Source of the DNA: Pseudomonadota bacterium
Lineage (GTDB): Bacteria > Pseudomonadota > Gammaproteobacteria > Burkholderiales > Thiobacillaceae
Assembly: GCA_021826065.1 (NCBI GenBank)
Contig: JAKADY010000008.1
Coordinates: forward strand, 1 to 64,000
DNA length: 64,000 nt
Direction: 5' to 3'
Part shown: positions 43,947 through 53,026 of the stretch, one piece after another
Layout of the letters: each line of letters begins with the position of its first letter
How positions within the stretch are numbered: position 1 is the first letter of the stretch
The notes under the pieces: model-generated
Database searches by the model: none
What the model was told of the DNA's origin: nothing
Seen by the model: only the letters and a program-made list of their open reading frames with translations
Translations under genes and position numbers: made by a program

Positions 43947-44402
43947 ATGAAAAGACAGCTGCTTCTCTACACCGGCCTGTTTCTCGCCCTGGGGGCTTGC
44001 GCCACCGCGAACCAGCCCATCTCCGACGAGGCCATGGGGCTGTCCAAGACCAGCGTGTTCAATGACCCCGCGCCGGCTGCCTTCGACTATCCCGCCGAGC
44101 GTCCGGGTGCGGGCACGCGCTACGAACAGTCCTACCATACCGCCCCACCCATGATCCCGCACGACATCTCCGCCTTCGTGCCGGTCACCCAGAGCAAGAA
44201 CCTGTGCCTGAGCTGCCATCAGAATGCCGCGATGGCCGGGCAAGCGGTGCCCAAGGGGGTGCCGACCCCGATGCCGGTGAGCCATTACAGCGACCTGGCC
44301 AGCGGCAAACTCGACGGCTCGCGTGCCGTGTGTACCCTCTGCCATGCCCCGCAGGCCAAGGTCGACCCCCTGGTCGAGAACCGTCTGGGCGCTGGTCGCT
44401 GA
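43947..44402 (+). CDS. napB: NapB, diheme c-type cytochrome subunit
   Basis: A 151-residue electron-transfer partner of NapA with two heme c sites, CLSCH and CTLCH. Distal His ligands are expected in SYHTAPPMIPH and PMPVSHYSDL. The signal peptide ends in LGAC with Cys near residue 18, which is a lipobox rather than the usual signal peptidase I site, so this NapB is probably membrane-anchored. It is preceded by TAGGAGA and followed by a strong terminator. Confidence 0.93.
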   Translation: MKRQLLLYTGLFLALGACATANQPISDEAMGLSKTSVFNDPAPAAFDYPAERPGAGTRYEQSYHTAPPMIPHDISAFVPVTQSKNLCLSCHQNAAMAGQAVPKGVPTPMPVSHYSDLASGKLDGSRAVCTLCHAPQAKVDPLVENRLGAGR

Positions 44403-44443
44403 ACCGGCGCCTGCCGGGCCCGCGCCCACAACATGCGTCCTCC

Positions 44444-44468
44444 AGCCGCCTGCGGGCGGCTTTTTTTT
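44444..44468. terminator. intrinsic terminator after napB
   Basis: Stem AGCCGCC, loop TGCG, GGCGGCT, then a run of T on the plus strand. It ends the nap operon and partly overlaps the last codons of the convergent protease gene. Confidence 0.9.
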
Positions 44469-44964
44469 ATGGCGTGCGCACGCCGATGTGCATCTCCCCG
44501 CCCTCCATGCGCACGGCGAAACGCGACAGGAAGCTCATGCCCAGCAGCACGGTGTCGCCGGGCATGTCCGGCACGATCACCCCGGCCACGTCGCGGGCGG
44601 CCAGGCCGGCCAGTTCGACGGTCTCCAGACGCGTGGCGTAGGCCGTGGTCACGCCGGCGGCGGTGGCCGTGCGCATCGGGCTGCCCGGTCGCGCCCCGAC
44701 ACGGCGGGCCATGTCCGCAGGCAGGGCGACCCCGGTCGCGCCGGTATCCACCAGGAAGTTGACTGCCACACCATTGATCCGCCCGGGCGCGACGAAATGT
44801 CCGCCGGCATTGCGCTTGAGCACCACGCTGTCGGCCACGGCGACCTGGGCGAGCTCGGCATTGGGGTTCGCCTGCCGCGTCACCCAGCCGTCCATGAACA
44901 GCCAGACCACGCCGCCCAGCAGCAGCCAGGCGGCGACGATCATGCCCACGCCCCAGTTTCGCAT
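44467..44964 (-). CDS. retropepsin-like aspartic protease, clan AA
   Basis: A 165-residue protein with one N-terminal membrane span (about residues 5-23) and a single-domain aspartic protease fold. The catalytic Asp is D73 in FLVDTGATG, and the flap region and hydrophobic GMSFLSRFAV follow. It would act as a dimer on the periplasmic side. It belongs to a family of uncharacterised proteobacterial proteases (TIGR02281-like). Confidence 0.87.
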   Translation of the reverse strand: MRNWGVGMIVAAWLLLGGVVWLFMDGWVTRQANPNAELAQVAVADSVVLKRNAGGHFVAPGRINGVAVNFLVDTGATGVALPADMARRVGARPGSPMRTATAAGVTTAYATRLETVELAGLAARDVAGVIVPDMPGDTVLLGMSFLSRFAVRMEGGEMHIGVRTP

Positions 44965-45055
44965 CCGATTCTGCCCGACCAGTCCCTTTTCAATCTCTGA
45001 CCCCAGGTAAGCCCGAGCGTTCGCAAGGCCCCCGCGGATCAGCGGGCTGGGCGCC

Positions 45056-46789
45056 TCATTCCCCCGCCGCCATGCCCTCCCGGCGCGGATCGGCCGCCCC
45101 GACCCAACGCCCGCCCTGGCGCACGATCAGGGCCAGGCCGCTGGTCATGTCGCTGAACATGATCTCGTGCCCACGTGCGCGTAAGTCGTCAACCAGCTCG
45201 GGCGGGGCGTGTCCGCGTTCCAGCTCGGTCGGCCCGTTGCGGCTGCCGACATGGGGCAGGGCGACCACCTCTCCTGCCGGTAGTCCACCGTCGATGAGGG
45301 CGACGATGGCGCGGGCGACATAGTGGATGATTCGGCTCCCGCCCGGCGAGCCGAGGATCGCGTACAGCCGGCCCTCCGGGTCGAACACCAGGGCCGGGCT
45401 CATGGCCGAGAGCGGCCGCTTGCCGGCCTCGACCCGGTTGGCGACCGGCCGGCCATCGACCTGCGGGCGGAAGGCGAAGTCGGTCAACTGGTTGTTGAGC
45501 AGAAAGCCGCCCACCAGGATGCGGCTGCCAAAGGCGTCCTCGATCGAGCTGGTCAGGGCCGCTGCGTTGCCCTCGGCATCGACCATCGAGATATGGGTCG
45601 TGCCGCCGCGGCCGTCGGCCGGGACAGCCCTGGCGGGCGACGCCGACAACGTACCGGGTGACGCCTGCCGCAGACTCGTCTCGTCGCGGATCAAGGCGGC
45701 GCGCGCGGCGAGGTAATCGGCGGCGAGGAGCTGCTCCACGGGCACGGCGGCATAGGCAGGGTCGGCCAGAAAGTGCGCCCGGTCGGCATAGGCCAGCCGC
45801 GCCGCCTCGGTGAAGCGGTGCACGGCCAGCGGCGTGCGGGGGTCCAGCGGCGGGAAGCGTTCCAGGAGGCCCAGGATCTGCAGCACGGTGGGCCCGCCCG
45901 CCGGCGGGGGCGGCACACACACCCGGTGGCCCCGGTAAGGGGCGCAAAGGGCCTCGCGCACCTGGACGCGGTAGCCCGCCAGGTCCTCCCTGCTCAGGTC
46001 ACCGGGGCGCTGCGCCGTTTGCACCGCCTCGACCATGGCCTGTGCGAGTTCGCCTTGGTAGAAGGCCGCCGGCCCGTCGGCGGCGATGCGCCGCAGGGTC
46101 GCGGCCAGGGCCGGGTTGGCGAGCCGGCTGCCGACGGCGAGGGGGTGGCCCTCGGCGTCGTAGTAGAGGGCACGCGCGGCGGGGTTGCGGGGCAGATCGG
46201 CCTCCAGCCCGAGCAGACGGTTGAGCCGGGGGGTGACCGCAAAGCCGGACTCCGCCAGGGTGATGGCTGGCTGGAACAGGGTTGCCCAGGGCAGCCGGCC
46301 GTGGGCCTGATGTGCCTGCCACAGCATGGCCACGAGACCCGGCACCCCCACCGCCAGACCCGAGGTGACCGCCTCGCGGAAGGGCAGGGGGCTGCCGTCC
46401 GCCTGCAGGAAGCGGTCGGGGCGCGCCCTGGCCGGCGCCGTCTCGCGCCCGTCATAGACGGTGATCCGGCCGCTGGGACGGTCGTAATGCAGCAGGAAGC
46501 CGCCGCCGCCGATGCCGGAGGACTGCGGCTCGACCAGGTTGAGCACGAGTTGGGCGGCGATCGCCGCATCCACGGCCGAACCGCCGCGGGTGAGGATGTC
46601 CACCGCCGCCCGCGTGGCGAGCGGGTGCGCCGTGACCGCCATGAACCGCTCGCCGACCGCTACAGGCCTCGGTTCGAAGCCGGAGGCCGCCTCGGGCTGC
46701 GGGTTGGCCTCGGCGCCGACAGGGATGAGCCCGAGGACCAGGATGAGCGGCAGGATCAAGCGTTGTGTAATCCCACGCAACAGGCGCAT
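45056..46789 (-). CDS. ggt: gamma-glutamyltransferase
   Basis: A 577-residue periplasmic enzyme that cleaves glutathione and related compounds. A signal peptide precedes residue 30. The precursor cuts itself before the nucleophilic Thr of GGTTHISMVDAEGNAAALTSS, forming large and small subunits. The substrate-binding Arg lies in VYDGRETAPA, and the family motif LGSPGGSRI near the C-terminus. ATG 46789 is preferred since it starts the signal peptide; an upstream GTG at 46900 is in frame but would add 37 unrelated residues. Confidence 0.93.
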   Translation of the reverse strand: MRLLRGITQRLILPLILVLGLIPVGAEANPQPEAASGFEPRPVAVGERFMAVTAHPLATRAAVDILTRGGSAVDAAIAAQLVLNLVEPQSSGIGGGGFLLHYDRPSGRITVYDGRETAPARARPDRFLQADGSPLPFREAVTSGLAVGVPGLVAMLWQAHQAHGRLPWATLFQPAITLAESGFAVTPRLNRLLGLEADLPRNPAARALYYDAEGHPLAVGSRLANPALAATLRRIAADGPAAFYQGELAQAMVEAVQTAQRPGDLSREDLAGYRVQVREALCAPYRGHRVCVPPPPAGGPTVLQILGLLERFPPLDPRTPLAVHRFTEAARLAYADRAHFLADPAYAAVPVEQLLAADYLAARAALIRDETSLRQASPGTLSASPARAVPADGRGGTTHISMVDAEGNAAALTSSIEDAFGSRILVGGFLLNNQLTDFAFRPQVDGRPVANRVEAGKRPLSAMSPALVFDPEGRLYAILGSPGGSRIIHYVARAIVALIDGGLPAGEVVALPHVGSRNGPTELERGHAPPELVDDLRARGHEIMFSDMTSGLALIVRQGGRWVGAADPRREGMAAGE

Positions 46790-46912
46790 GCTGACAAAAA
46801 CCTCTAGGTGGCGGTGGCCCCAGGCCGGGAGTTGGAGGTGCAGCTCGATGTCACGGCTGAATGGGTCGCGTGTGCTGGACACGCACTTGGATATGCCCAC
46901 GCAACCCGGTGC

Positions 46913-47329
46913 TCAGGCCTGGAAAGGGTTCACGATCTGCATGCCCTCGACAACTCGGCCGTGCTGCAGGTCCTCGCTGTAGAGGACCTTGGCGCCCGAC
47001 TGCACGGCGGTCTCGACGATCAGGCTATCCCAAAACGAGAGATCGTCGGTGCGGCTGCGTTGGGCCGCGCGCAGGACCAGGGCACTGTCCACCGGGGTGA
47101 ACGGAAGCTCGGCCAGACACCGGAGCGCCGCCTCCGCCGTCAGCGCATCCAGGGGCCGGGCCAGCTTGCGTGTGACGGCGACATAGAACTCCTGCAGCAC
47201 CTGTGTGCTGAGGACGGCGCGCCCATTGGCGACCTCCGCCTGCAGCAACGCCCTGGCCTGTTCTTGCTTGTCGGGCGCGTCGGCATCGAACAGATAGACC
47301 AGAACGTTGGTGTCGAGGAAGACGCGCAT
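46913..47329 (-). CDS. vapC: PIN domain ribonuclease toxin, VapC-type
   Basis: A 138-residue PIN nuclease. The first acidic residue is D6 (FLDTNVLVYLFD), the second a Glu in LQEFYVAV, and further acids are at DDLSFWDSLIV. This set of three or four acids binds Mg. ATG at 47329 overlaps the vapB stop by 1-4 bp, as is usual for toxin-antitoxin pairs. Its target RNA is unknown. Confidence 0.92.
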   Translation of the reverse strand: MRVFLDTNVLVYLFDADAPDKQEQARALLQAEVANGRAVLSTQVLQEFYVAVTRKLARPLDALTAEAALRCLAELPFTPVDSALVLRAAQRSRTDDLSFWDSLIVETAVQSGAKVLYSEDLQHGRVVEGMQIVNPFQA

Positions 47330-47562
47330 CAGGAACGCTCGTGGAGCTCATCCCGAGTCCAGCGCGCCCCACCCGCACGTGCCGAGGCCGCGCGTGAGAG
47401 GCTCAATAGACGCTCCACGGCCTGCATTTGGGCGGTGTTGCCACCGGCATAGGCCTCGAGGTACTCCCGCAGGAGGGCGTTGACCGAGGTGCCCTGCTCC
47501 AGGGCCTTGAGCCGGGCACGGCGGAGGGTCTCGTCGTCGACGGTGATCGTCAGATTGCTCAT
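47329..47562 (-). CDS. vapB: ribbon-helix-helix antitoxin, VapB-type
   Basis: A 77-residue antitoxin. The N-terminus MSNLTITVDDETLRRARLKALEQGTS is a ribbon-helix-helix DNA-binding fold; the C-terminal part (ARWTRDELHERS) should wrap the toxin. The pair is likely autoregulated through the palindrome at 47575-47599, just upstream of the ATG. Confidence 0.88.
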   Translation of the reverse strand: MSNLTITVDDETLRRARLKALEQGTSVNALLREYLEAYAGGNTAQMQAVERLLSLSRAASARAGGARWTRDELHERS

Positions 47563-47574
47563 GGGTAATGACCC

Positions 47575-47599
47575 GTGCTACACGGGTTCAGTGTAGCAC
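47575..47599. promoter_or_regulatory. palindromic operator and promoter of vapBC
   Basis: GTGCTACAC (47575-47583), a 7-base spacer, and GTGTAGCAC (47591-47599) form a perfect inverted repeat. Read on the minus strand the upstream half contains TGCTACACT, an extended -10 promoter, so binding here would block transcription. The palindrome ends 13 bp before the vapB ATG. Confidence 0.78.
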
Positions 47600-47626
47600 A
47601 AGTACTTGGCACCCGTTTTGGATGGT

Positions 47627-49573
47627 TCAGTACAGCAGATTGAGCATCAGCATCATCACCACCAGGAACAGCACGGTCATGATGCCGCCGGCGCGCAGAA
47701 AGTCGGCCACGCGATAGTCGCCCGGTCCCATGATCAGTGCGTTGACCTGATGCGTGGGCAGCAGGAAGGCGTTGGAGGTGGCGAGCGCCACGGTCAGGGC
47801 GAACACGGCCGGGTTGGCCCCGGCGGCAACGGCGATGTTGACCGCCAGCGGTACCAGCAGCACGGTGGCGCCGACGTTGGACATCACCAGCGTGAAGACG
47901 GTGGCCAGCACGGCGACAGCAAGCTGCAATCCCCAGGCCGGTACATCGCCCAGGAGGGTAAGGGTCTGGCCGGCGATCCAGGCCGCGGTGCCGCTCACCT
48001 CCACCGCCAGCCCCAGGGGGATGAGGCTCGCCAGCAGGAACACCGATTTCCAGCTCACCGCCTGGTAGGCCTCGTCCATGCGCAGCACGCCGGTCAGGAC
48101 CATGCCGATGGCCCCGGCCATGAGCGCGAGCGACAGCCGCAGGTCGGTGAACAGCAACAGATAGAGCGCGATGCCGAAACAGATCAGGGCCGGCGTGACC
48201 TTGTGCGGGCGCAATTCCTCGTGCGGGTAATCGCTGGTGAGGACGGCAAAGTTTCGGTCGCGTTCCAGATGGGCCAGGGCCCGCCAGGTCGTGTGCACCA
48301 CTAGGGCGTCGCCCGCCTGCAGCGGCAGGTCGCGGATGCCATCGCCCTCGCGCAGGGTCTTGCCGGCGCGGTGCAGGGCCACCAGGGAAAGCCCATAGGT
48401 CTTGCGCAGCCACAGCTCGCGCGGGCTCTTGCCGATCAGGGCCGATTTGGGCGGGATCACCACCTCGGCAATGCCCGCGTTCTGCGGGGACAGGGCCTCG
48501 GCGAGGACCTCAAGTCCCTCGTGCAGGGCGAGGCCGTTGGCCTGGGCGAAGGCATCGACCGCCGCCGGCGCGCCGAGGACGCCCAGCACCGCACCGGCCT
48601 CGATGCCGATGTCGCGCGCCAGGCTGCCGGGCCCGATGCGCGGGGCCTCGTCGCCGAACTGGACGGCGATGACGCGGATGCGGTGGGCGCGCTCGACCGC
48701 CTCCAGGGTCTGGCCGACCAGCGGGCTGCCGGCGGGGACCCGCACCTCCCGCAGGGTGTAGTCCAGACCGTAGAGCGACTGGAAATACTCCAGCGTGCCG
48801 ACGGCGCGGGTGATCTCCTCGTGCGGGCGCGCCGGCAGGACATGGCGGCCGGCCAGCACGAAATAGGCGATACCGGCGGCGAGCAGGGCCAAGCCGACGG
48901 GCGTGACCGAGAACATCGACCAGGTCGCCATCTGCTGCTCGGGCGGCAGGGCCTTGTTCGAGGCGAGGATCAGGTCGTTGAGCAGGATCAGCGGGCTGGA
49001 GCCCACCAGGGTAATGGTGCCGCCCAGGATGGCGCAAAAGCCCATAGGCATGAGCAGCCGCGACATCGGGATGCCGGTGCGCGCGGCGATGCGGCCCACC
49101 ACCGGCAGGAAGAGTGCGGCGGCGCCGACGTTCTGCATGAAGCTGGAGATCAGCCCTACCGTGCCTGACACCGCGGGGATGACACGTGCCTCGGTGCGCC
49201 CGGCCAGCCGCAGGATCAGGCCGGCCAGGCGGGTCATGAGACCGGTCTTGTCCAGCCCCGCGCCGATGATCATGACGCCGATGATGGACACCACCGCGTT
49301 GCTGGCAAACCCCTGGAAGAGCTCCCCCGCCGGCACCAGCGGCCGAGCGAGGCCGATCAATTCATGGGCATCGCTCAGCAAACCGAGCAGCACGAGGATG
49401 GCCACCGCCGCCACGTCCACCCGCAGGACCTCGAAGGCGAAGAGATAGACGGTGAGCAGCAGCAGGCCCAGCACCCAGGCGATCTCGGCGCTGGGGGCGA
49501 GGTTGGCGAGCCATAGGCCTACGGCGAGGAAGACGAGGGCGGCGGTAACTTGCCTGGTGGAGAAACGGCGCAT
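47627..49573 (-). CDS. SLC13/DASS family transporter with TrkA-C domains
   Basis: A membrane transporter of about 648 residues. Several N-terminal spans are followed by two soluble TrkA-C-like regulatory domains (about residues 215-290 and 305-380; EVRVPAGSPLVGQTLEAVERAHRIRVIAVQ and EVVIPPKSALIGKSPREL). A second set of spans follows and ends with TSNAFLLPTHQVNALIMGPGDY. This layout is typical of bacterial sodium/dicarboxylate or sulfate carriers of the SLC13 family. The substrate is unknown. ATG 49573 is listed; GTG 49609 is also in frame. Confidence 0.85.
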   Translation of the reverse strand: MRRFSTRQVTAALVFLAVGLWLANLAPSAEIAWVLGLLLLTVYLFAFEVLRVDVAAVAILVLLGLLSDAHELIGLARPLVPAGELFQGFASNAVVSIIGVMIIGAGLDKTGLMTRLAGLILRLAGRTEARVIPAVSGTVGLISSFMQNVGAAALFLPVVGRIAARTGIPMSRLLMPMGFCAILGGTITLVGSSPLILLNDLILASNKALPPEQQMATWSMFSVTPVGLALLAAGIAYFVLAGRHVLPARPHEEITRAVGTLEYFQSLYGLDYTLREVRVPAGSPLVGQTLEAVERAHRIRVIAVQFGDEAPRIGPGSLARDIGIEAGAVLGVLGAPAAVDAFAQANGLALHEGLEVLAEALSPQNAGIAEVVIPPKSALIGKSPRELWLRKTYGLSLVALHRAGKTLREGDGIRDLPLQAGDALVVHTTWRALAHLERDRNFAVLTSDYPHEELRPHKVTPALICFGIALYLLLFTDLRLSLALMAGAIGMVLTGVLRMDEAYQAVSWKSVFLLASLIPLGLAVEVSGTAAWIAGQTLTLLGDVPAWGLQLAVAVLATVFTLVMSNVGATVLLVPLAVNIAVAAGANPAVFALTVALATSNAFLLPTHQVNALIMGPGDYRVADFLRAGGIMTVLFLVVMMLMLNLLY

Positions 49574-49749
49574 AGGGGGAACCGGGCTGTGGTACGCGGA
49601 TTGTGCCACCCAGCGTCACCCTCTTGCACATTCGGGAACGACAGACGAGAGGATAGCGGCGTACCGGACTGAAAACTTGGTGCCGTTGGGCCGTTAATGC
49701 AAATGTGATATGAATGTCACGAACCAATCACCGCGACACGAGCACACGC

Positions 49750-50178
49750 ATGCTCAAACGACCGACCCGGCCAGGGTACGCCACCGGCTTTACCCTGCTG
49801 GAGCTGCTGATCGTCCTGGTCATCCTGGGGCTGTTGATCGGCTATGTGGCGCCGAACTACTTCCAACAGGAGGACAAGTCCAAGGTCAAGGCGGCGCGGG
49901 CGCAGATCAAGGCGCTGGAGGACGCGCTGGACCAGTACCGGCTGGATGTCGGACGCTACCCCACGACCGAGCAGGGGCTGGCGGCCCTGACCGCACAGCC
50001 CCCCGGCGAGAGCCGCTGGCAGGGACCCTATCTTAAGAAAGGGGTGCCGATGGATCCCTGGGGCAATCCGTACCAATACCGCTCGCCGGGTGAGCACGGC
50101 GAGGTCGATCTGTTCTCCCTCGGCAAGGACGGCCAGCCGGGGGGCACGGGGCTCGCCGCCGACATCACCAACTGGTAG
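49750..50178 (+). CDS. gspG: type II secretion major pseudopilin GspG
   Basis: A 142-residue pseudopilin. The prepilin leader ends in TG before FTLLELLIVLVILGLLIGYV, with the conserved Glu at position 5 of the mature protein. The C-terminal calcium-binding region has YLKKGVPMDPWGNPYQYRSPG. An earlier ATG at 49714 would lengthen the leader by 12 residues. It is the first gene of a compact operon. The leader peptidase PilD is not in the window. Confidence 0.93.
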   Translation: MLKRPTRPGYATGFTLLELLIVLVILGLLIGYVAPNYFQQEDKSKVKAARAQIKALEDALDQYRLDVGRYPTTEQGLAALTAQPPGESRWQGPYLKKGVPMDPWGNPYQYRSPGEHGEVDLFSLGKDGQPGGTGLAADITNW

Positions 50179-50180
50179 GC

Positions 50181-51368
50181 ATGCGCTATCTCGTCACGGC
50201 CCTGGACGACCGCGGGCGGCGACACCTGCGCCTGGAGGCGGCGCACGCCGAGGATGCGGCCGAGCAGGCGCGGCGCATGGGGCTGACCGTGCTGGCGGTG
50301 CGCACCGGCGGGCCTCTGCGTTTGAGCTGGTCCAAACGGCGCTACCGCTTCCCGCTCACCTTGTTTTCGCGCGAGCTGCTGGCGCTGCTGGGCAGCGGGT
50401 TGGCCTTGGTGGAGGCCTTGCAGACCCTGGCGGAGAAGGAGTCGCGCAGCGAGACGCGGCGGGTGCTGACCCAGGTGCTGGCGCATCTGTACGAGGGGGA
50501 GTCCTTCTCCGCCGCCATCGCCCATTATCCCGAGGCCTTCCCGCCGCTCTACGTGGCGACGGTGCGGGCCTCGGAGAAGACCAGCGACCTGCCGGAGGCG
50601 CTCGCCCGCTACGTGGCCTATCAGGAGCAGGTGGAGGTGATCCGCAAGAAGGTGGCCGCCGCGGCGGTCTATCCGGCCCTGCTGCTTTCGGTTGGCACGC
50701 TGGTGGCGGTCTATCTGCTGGGCTGGGTGGTGCCGCGCTTCTCCGGCATCTATGCCGACAACCTGGATCGGCTCCCCTGGGCTTCGCGGCTGTTGATGGA
50801 GTGGGGGGCATTCATCCAGTCGCATGCGCAATGGGTGGGACTTGCGCTGCTGGCCCTGGTCATCGCCGTGGTCCAGGCCCTGCGCCAAGCGCCGGTGCGG
50901 GCGGCGGTGTCGCGCGGGCTGTGGCGCATCCCTGCGCTGGGCGAGCGGCTGCGCATCTTCCAGCTCACCCGCTTCTACCGCACGGTGGGCATGCTGCTCT
51001 CCGGCGGCATCCCCATCGTCACGGCGCTCGGCATGGCCGAAGGCCTGTTGCACCCCGAGCTGCGCCAGCGCCTAGCCAGCGCCCAGCGCGACATCCGCGA
51101 GGGCAAGGCCATCTCCCAGGCGATGGAGCAGGCCGGCCTCACCACGCCGGTGGCCTTGCGCATGCTGCGCGTGGGCGAGAAGAGCGGGCGCATGGGGGCG
51201 ATGATGGAATCGATCGCCGCCTTCCACGACGAGGAGCTGGCGCAGGCGGTCGACTGGCTCACCCGGCTGATCGAGCCGGTGCTGATGGTCTTCATCGGTC
51301 TCGTCATCGGCGCCATCGTCGTGCTGCTGTACATGCCCATCTTCGACCTGGCGGGAACGTTGCAGTGA
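50181..51368 (+). CDS. gspF: type II secretion inner-membrane platform protein GspF
   Basis: A 395-residue polytopic protein of the GspF/PilC family with two cytoplasmic repeats (FSRELLALLGSGLALVEALQTLAEK and LTRFYRTVGMLLSGGIPIVTALGMAEG) and three membrane spans. It docks the ATPase GspE. It begins 2 bp after gspG and ends in a GTGA overlap with gspE. Confidence 0.93.
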   Translation: MRYLVTALDDRGRRHLRLEAAHAEDAAEQARRMGLTVLAVRTGGPLRLSWSKRRYRFPLTLFSRELLALLGSGLALVEALQTLAEKESRSETRRVLTQVLAHLYEGESFSAAIAHYPEAFPPLYVATVRASEKTSDLPEALARYVAYQEQVEVIRKKVAAAAVYPALLLSVGTLVAVYLLGWVVPRFSGIYADNLDRLPWASRLLMEWGAFIQSHAQWVGLALLALVIAVVQALRQAPVRAAVSRGLWRIPALGERLRIFQLTRFYRTVGMLLSGGIPIVTALGMAEGLLHPELRQRLASAQRDIREGKAISQAMEQAGLTTPVALRMLRVGEKSGRMGAMMESIAAFHDEELAQAVDWLTRLIEPVLMVFIGLVIGAIVVLLYMPIFDLAGTLQ

Positions 51369-53026
51369 GCGCCCAGATCACCGCCGAGATGGTACAGCGC
51401 GCACGCGCCCAGGGGCGCGGGCCGAACGCGCTGAAGGTCTTGCAGGAGGAAAGCGGCCTGGAGGGACAGGCCTTCCTGCGGGCGCTGGGCGAGGCCTTTG
51501 CCTACCCGGTCATGGACATGGCGGCGCTGCGTGATCTGACGCCGGCCTTCGGGCAGCTCCCCTTCGCCCAGGCGCTGGCGCGCGAGTGTGCCACTGGCCG
51601 CGACGTCAGCGGGCGGCTGTGGCTGGTGCATGCCGACCCGCTCGACGCGGGGCTGATCGACTGGGCCGAGCGGGTGATCGGCGAGTCCTTCACCCCTGCC
51701 TTGGCCTTGCGCGACGATCTGCTCGCCTGGCTGCACCGGCAGGAGGCGGATCTCAAGGCGATGGACGGCGTGCTGGCGGTGGCCGGCGAGTCGCGCAGCG
51801 ACACCCAGGCCGAGGAGATCTCGCTGGCCGTCATCGGGGCCGACGCCTCGCCGGTGGTCAAGCTGGTGCACTCGACGCTCTATGACGCGGTGGCGAGCGG
51901 GGCCTCCGACATCCATCTGGAAAACGACGCGCACGGGCTCATCATCAAGTACCGCATCGACGGCGTGCTCAACACCATCGCCCAGCCGCCGGGGCGGGAG
52001 ATGGCCGAGCAGGTCATCTCTCGCATCAAGGTGATGGCCGAGCTCGACATCGCCGAGCGGCGGGTGCCGCAGGACGGCCGTTTCAAGGTGATGATGCGCG
52101 GGCGCGAGATCGACCTGCGTGTGTCGATCATGCCCGGTGTCTTCGGCGAGGACGCGGTGTTGCGTATCCTCGACCGTCAGCAGCTGGCCGATGAGTTGAA
52201 CGGGGTGACCCTGGACCGCCTGGGCTTCGATCCCGTCACCCTCGCGCGCATCCGGCGGCTCTCGCACGAGCCTTACGGCATGTTCCTGGTCACCGGGCCA
52301 ACCGGCTCGGGCAAGACCACCACGCTCTACGCCGCCATCACCGAGATCAACTCCGGCCGCGACAAGATCATCACCATCGAGGACCCGGTGGAGTATCAGC
52401 TGCCGGGCATCCTGCAGATTCCAGTCAACGAGAAGAAGGGGCTCACCTTCGCGCGGGGGCTCCGCTCCATCCTGCGGCACGACCCGGACAAGATCATGGT
52501 GGGCGAGATCCGCGACCCGGAGACGGCGCAGATCGCCGTGCAGTCGGCGTTGACCGGACACCTGGTGTTCACCACCGTGCATGCCAACAGCGTCTACGAC
52601 GTGATCGGCCGCTTTCTGCACACGGGGGTGGACCCCTACAGCTTCGTCTCCGCCCTGAACGGCATCCTGGCGCAGCGTCTGGTGCGGGTGAACTGCCCGC
52701 ACTGCCTGGCGCCTCACGCACCGACGCCCGAGCTGCTGGCCGATTCCGGCCTGGACCCGACGGCGGTGGCGGGCTGGGAATTCCTGGCCGGGCGCGGCTG
52801 CGGCCACTGCCGTGGCAGCGGCTATCGCGGACGCAAGGCCATCGCCGAGATGCTGCTGCTCAACGACGAGCTGCGCGAGCTGATCGCCGCGCGCGCCCCC
52901 ATCCGCCAGCTCAAGGAGGCTGCCGCCCGCGCCGGCGCGGTGAGCCTGCGGCAGACGGCGCTGGCGCTGGTGCAGCGCGGCGAGACCACACTGGAAGAGA
53001 TCAACCGTGTCACTTTTGTCGAGTGA
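51365..53026 (+). CDS. gspE: type II secretion ATPase GspE
   Basis: A 553-residue secretion ATPase. The Walker A loop is GPTGSGKTTT, followed by the Asp box VEYQ and the Walker B and His boxes DPDKIMVGEIRDPETA and GHLVFTTVHAN. A zinc site is formed by CPHC and CGHC. The GTG start at 51365 is fixed by the overlap with gspF; the same frame is open far upstream but only as a shadow. The 3' end overlaps the following gene by 20 bp. Confidence 0.95.
   Translation: MSAQITAEMVQRARAQGRGPNALKVLQEESGLEGQAFLRALGEAFAYPVMDMAALRDLTPAFGQLPFAQALARECATGRDVSGRLWLVHADPLDAGLIDWAERVIGESFTPALALRDDLLAWLHRQEADLKAMDGVLAVAGESRSDTQAEEISLAVIGADASPVVKLVHSTLYDAVASGASDIHLENDAHGLIIKYRIDGVLNTIAQPPGREMAEQVISRIKVMAELDIAERRVPQDGRFKVMMRGREIDLRVSIMPGVFGEDAVLRILDRQQLADELNGVTLDRLGFDPVTLARIRRLSHEPYGMFLVTGPTGSGKTTTLYAAITEINSGRDKIITIEDPVEYQLPGILQIPVNEKKGLTFARGLRSILRHDPDKIMVGEIRDPETAQIAVQSALTGHLVFTTVHANSVYDVIGRFLHTGVDPYSFVSALNGILAQRLVRVNCPHCLAPHAPTPELLADSGLDPTAVAGWEFLAGRGCGHCRGSGYRGRKAIAEMLLLNDELRELIAARAPIRQLKEAAARAGAVSLRQTALALVQRGETTLEEINRVTFVE

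Noticed and set aside
46790-46900. Upstream GTG start for gamma-glutamyltransferase
   Set aside because: It would bury the signal peptide behind 37 unrelated residues.
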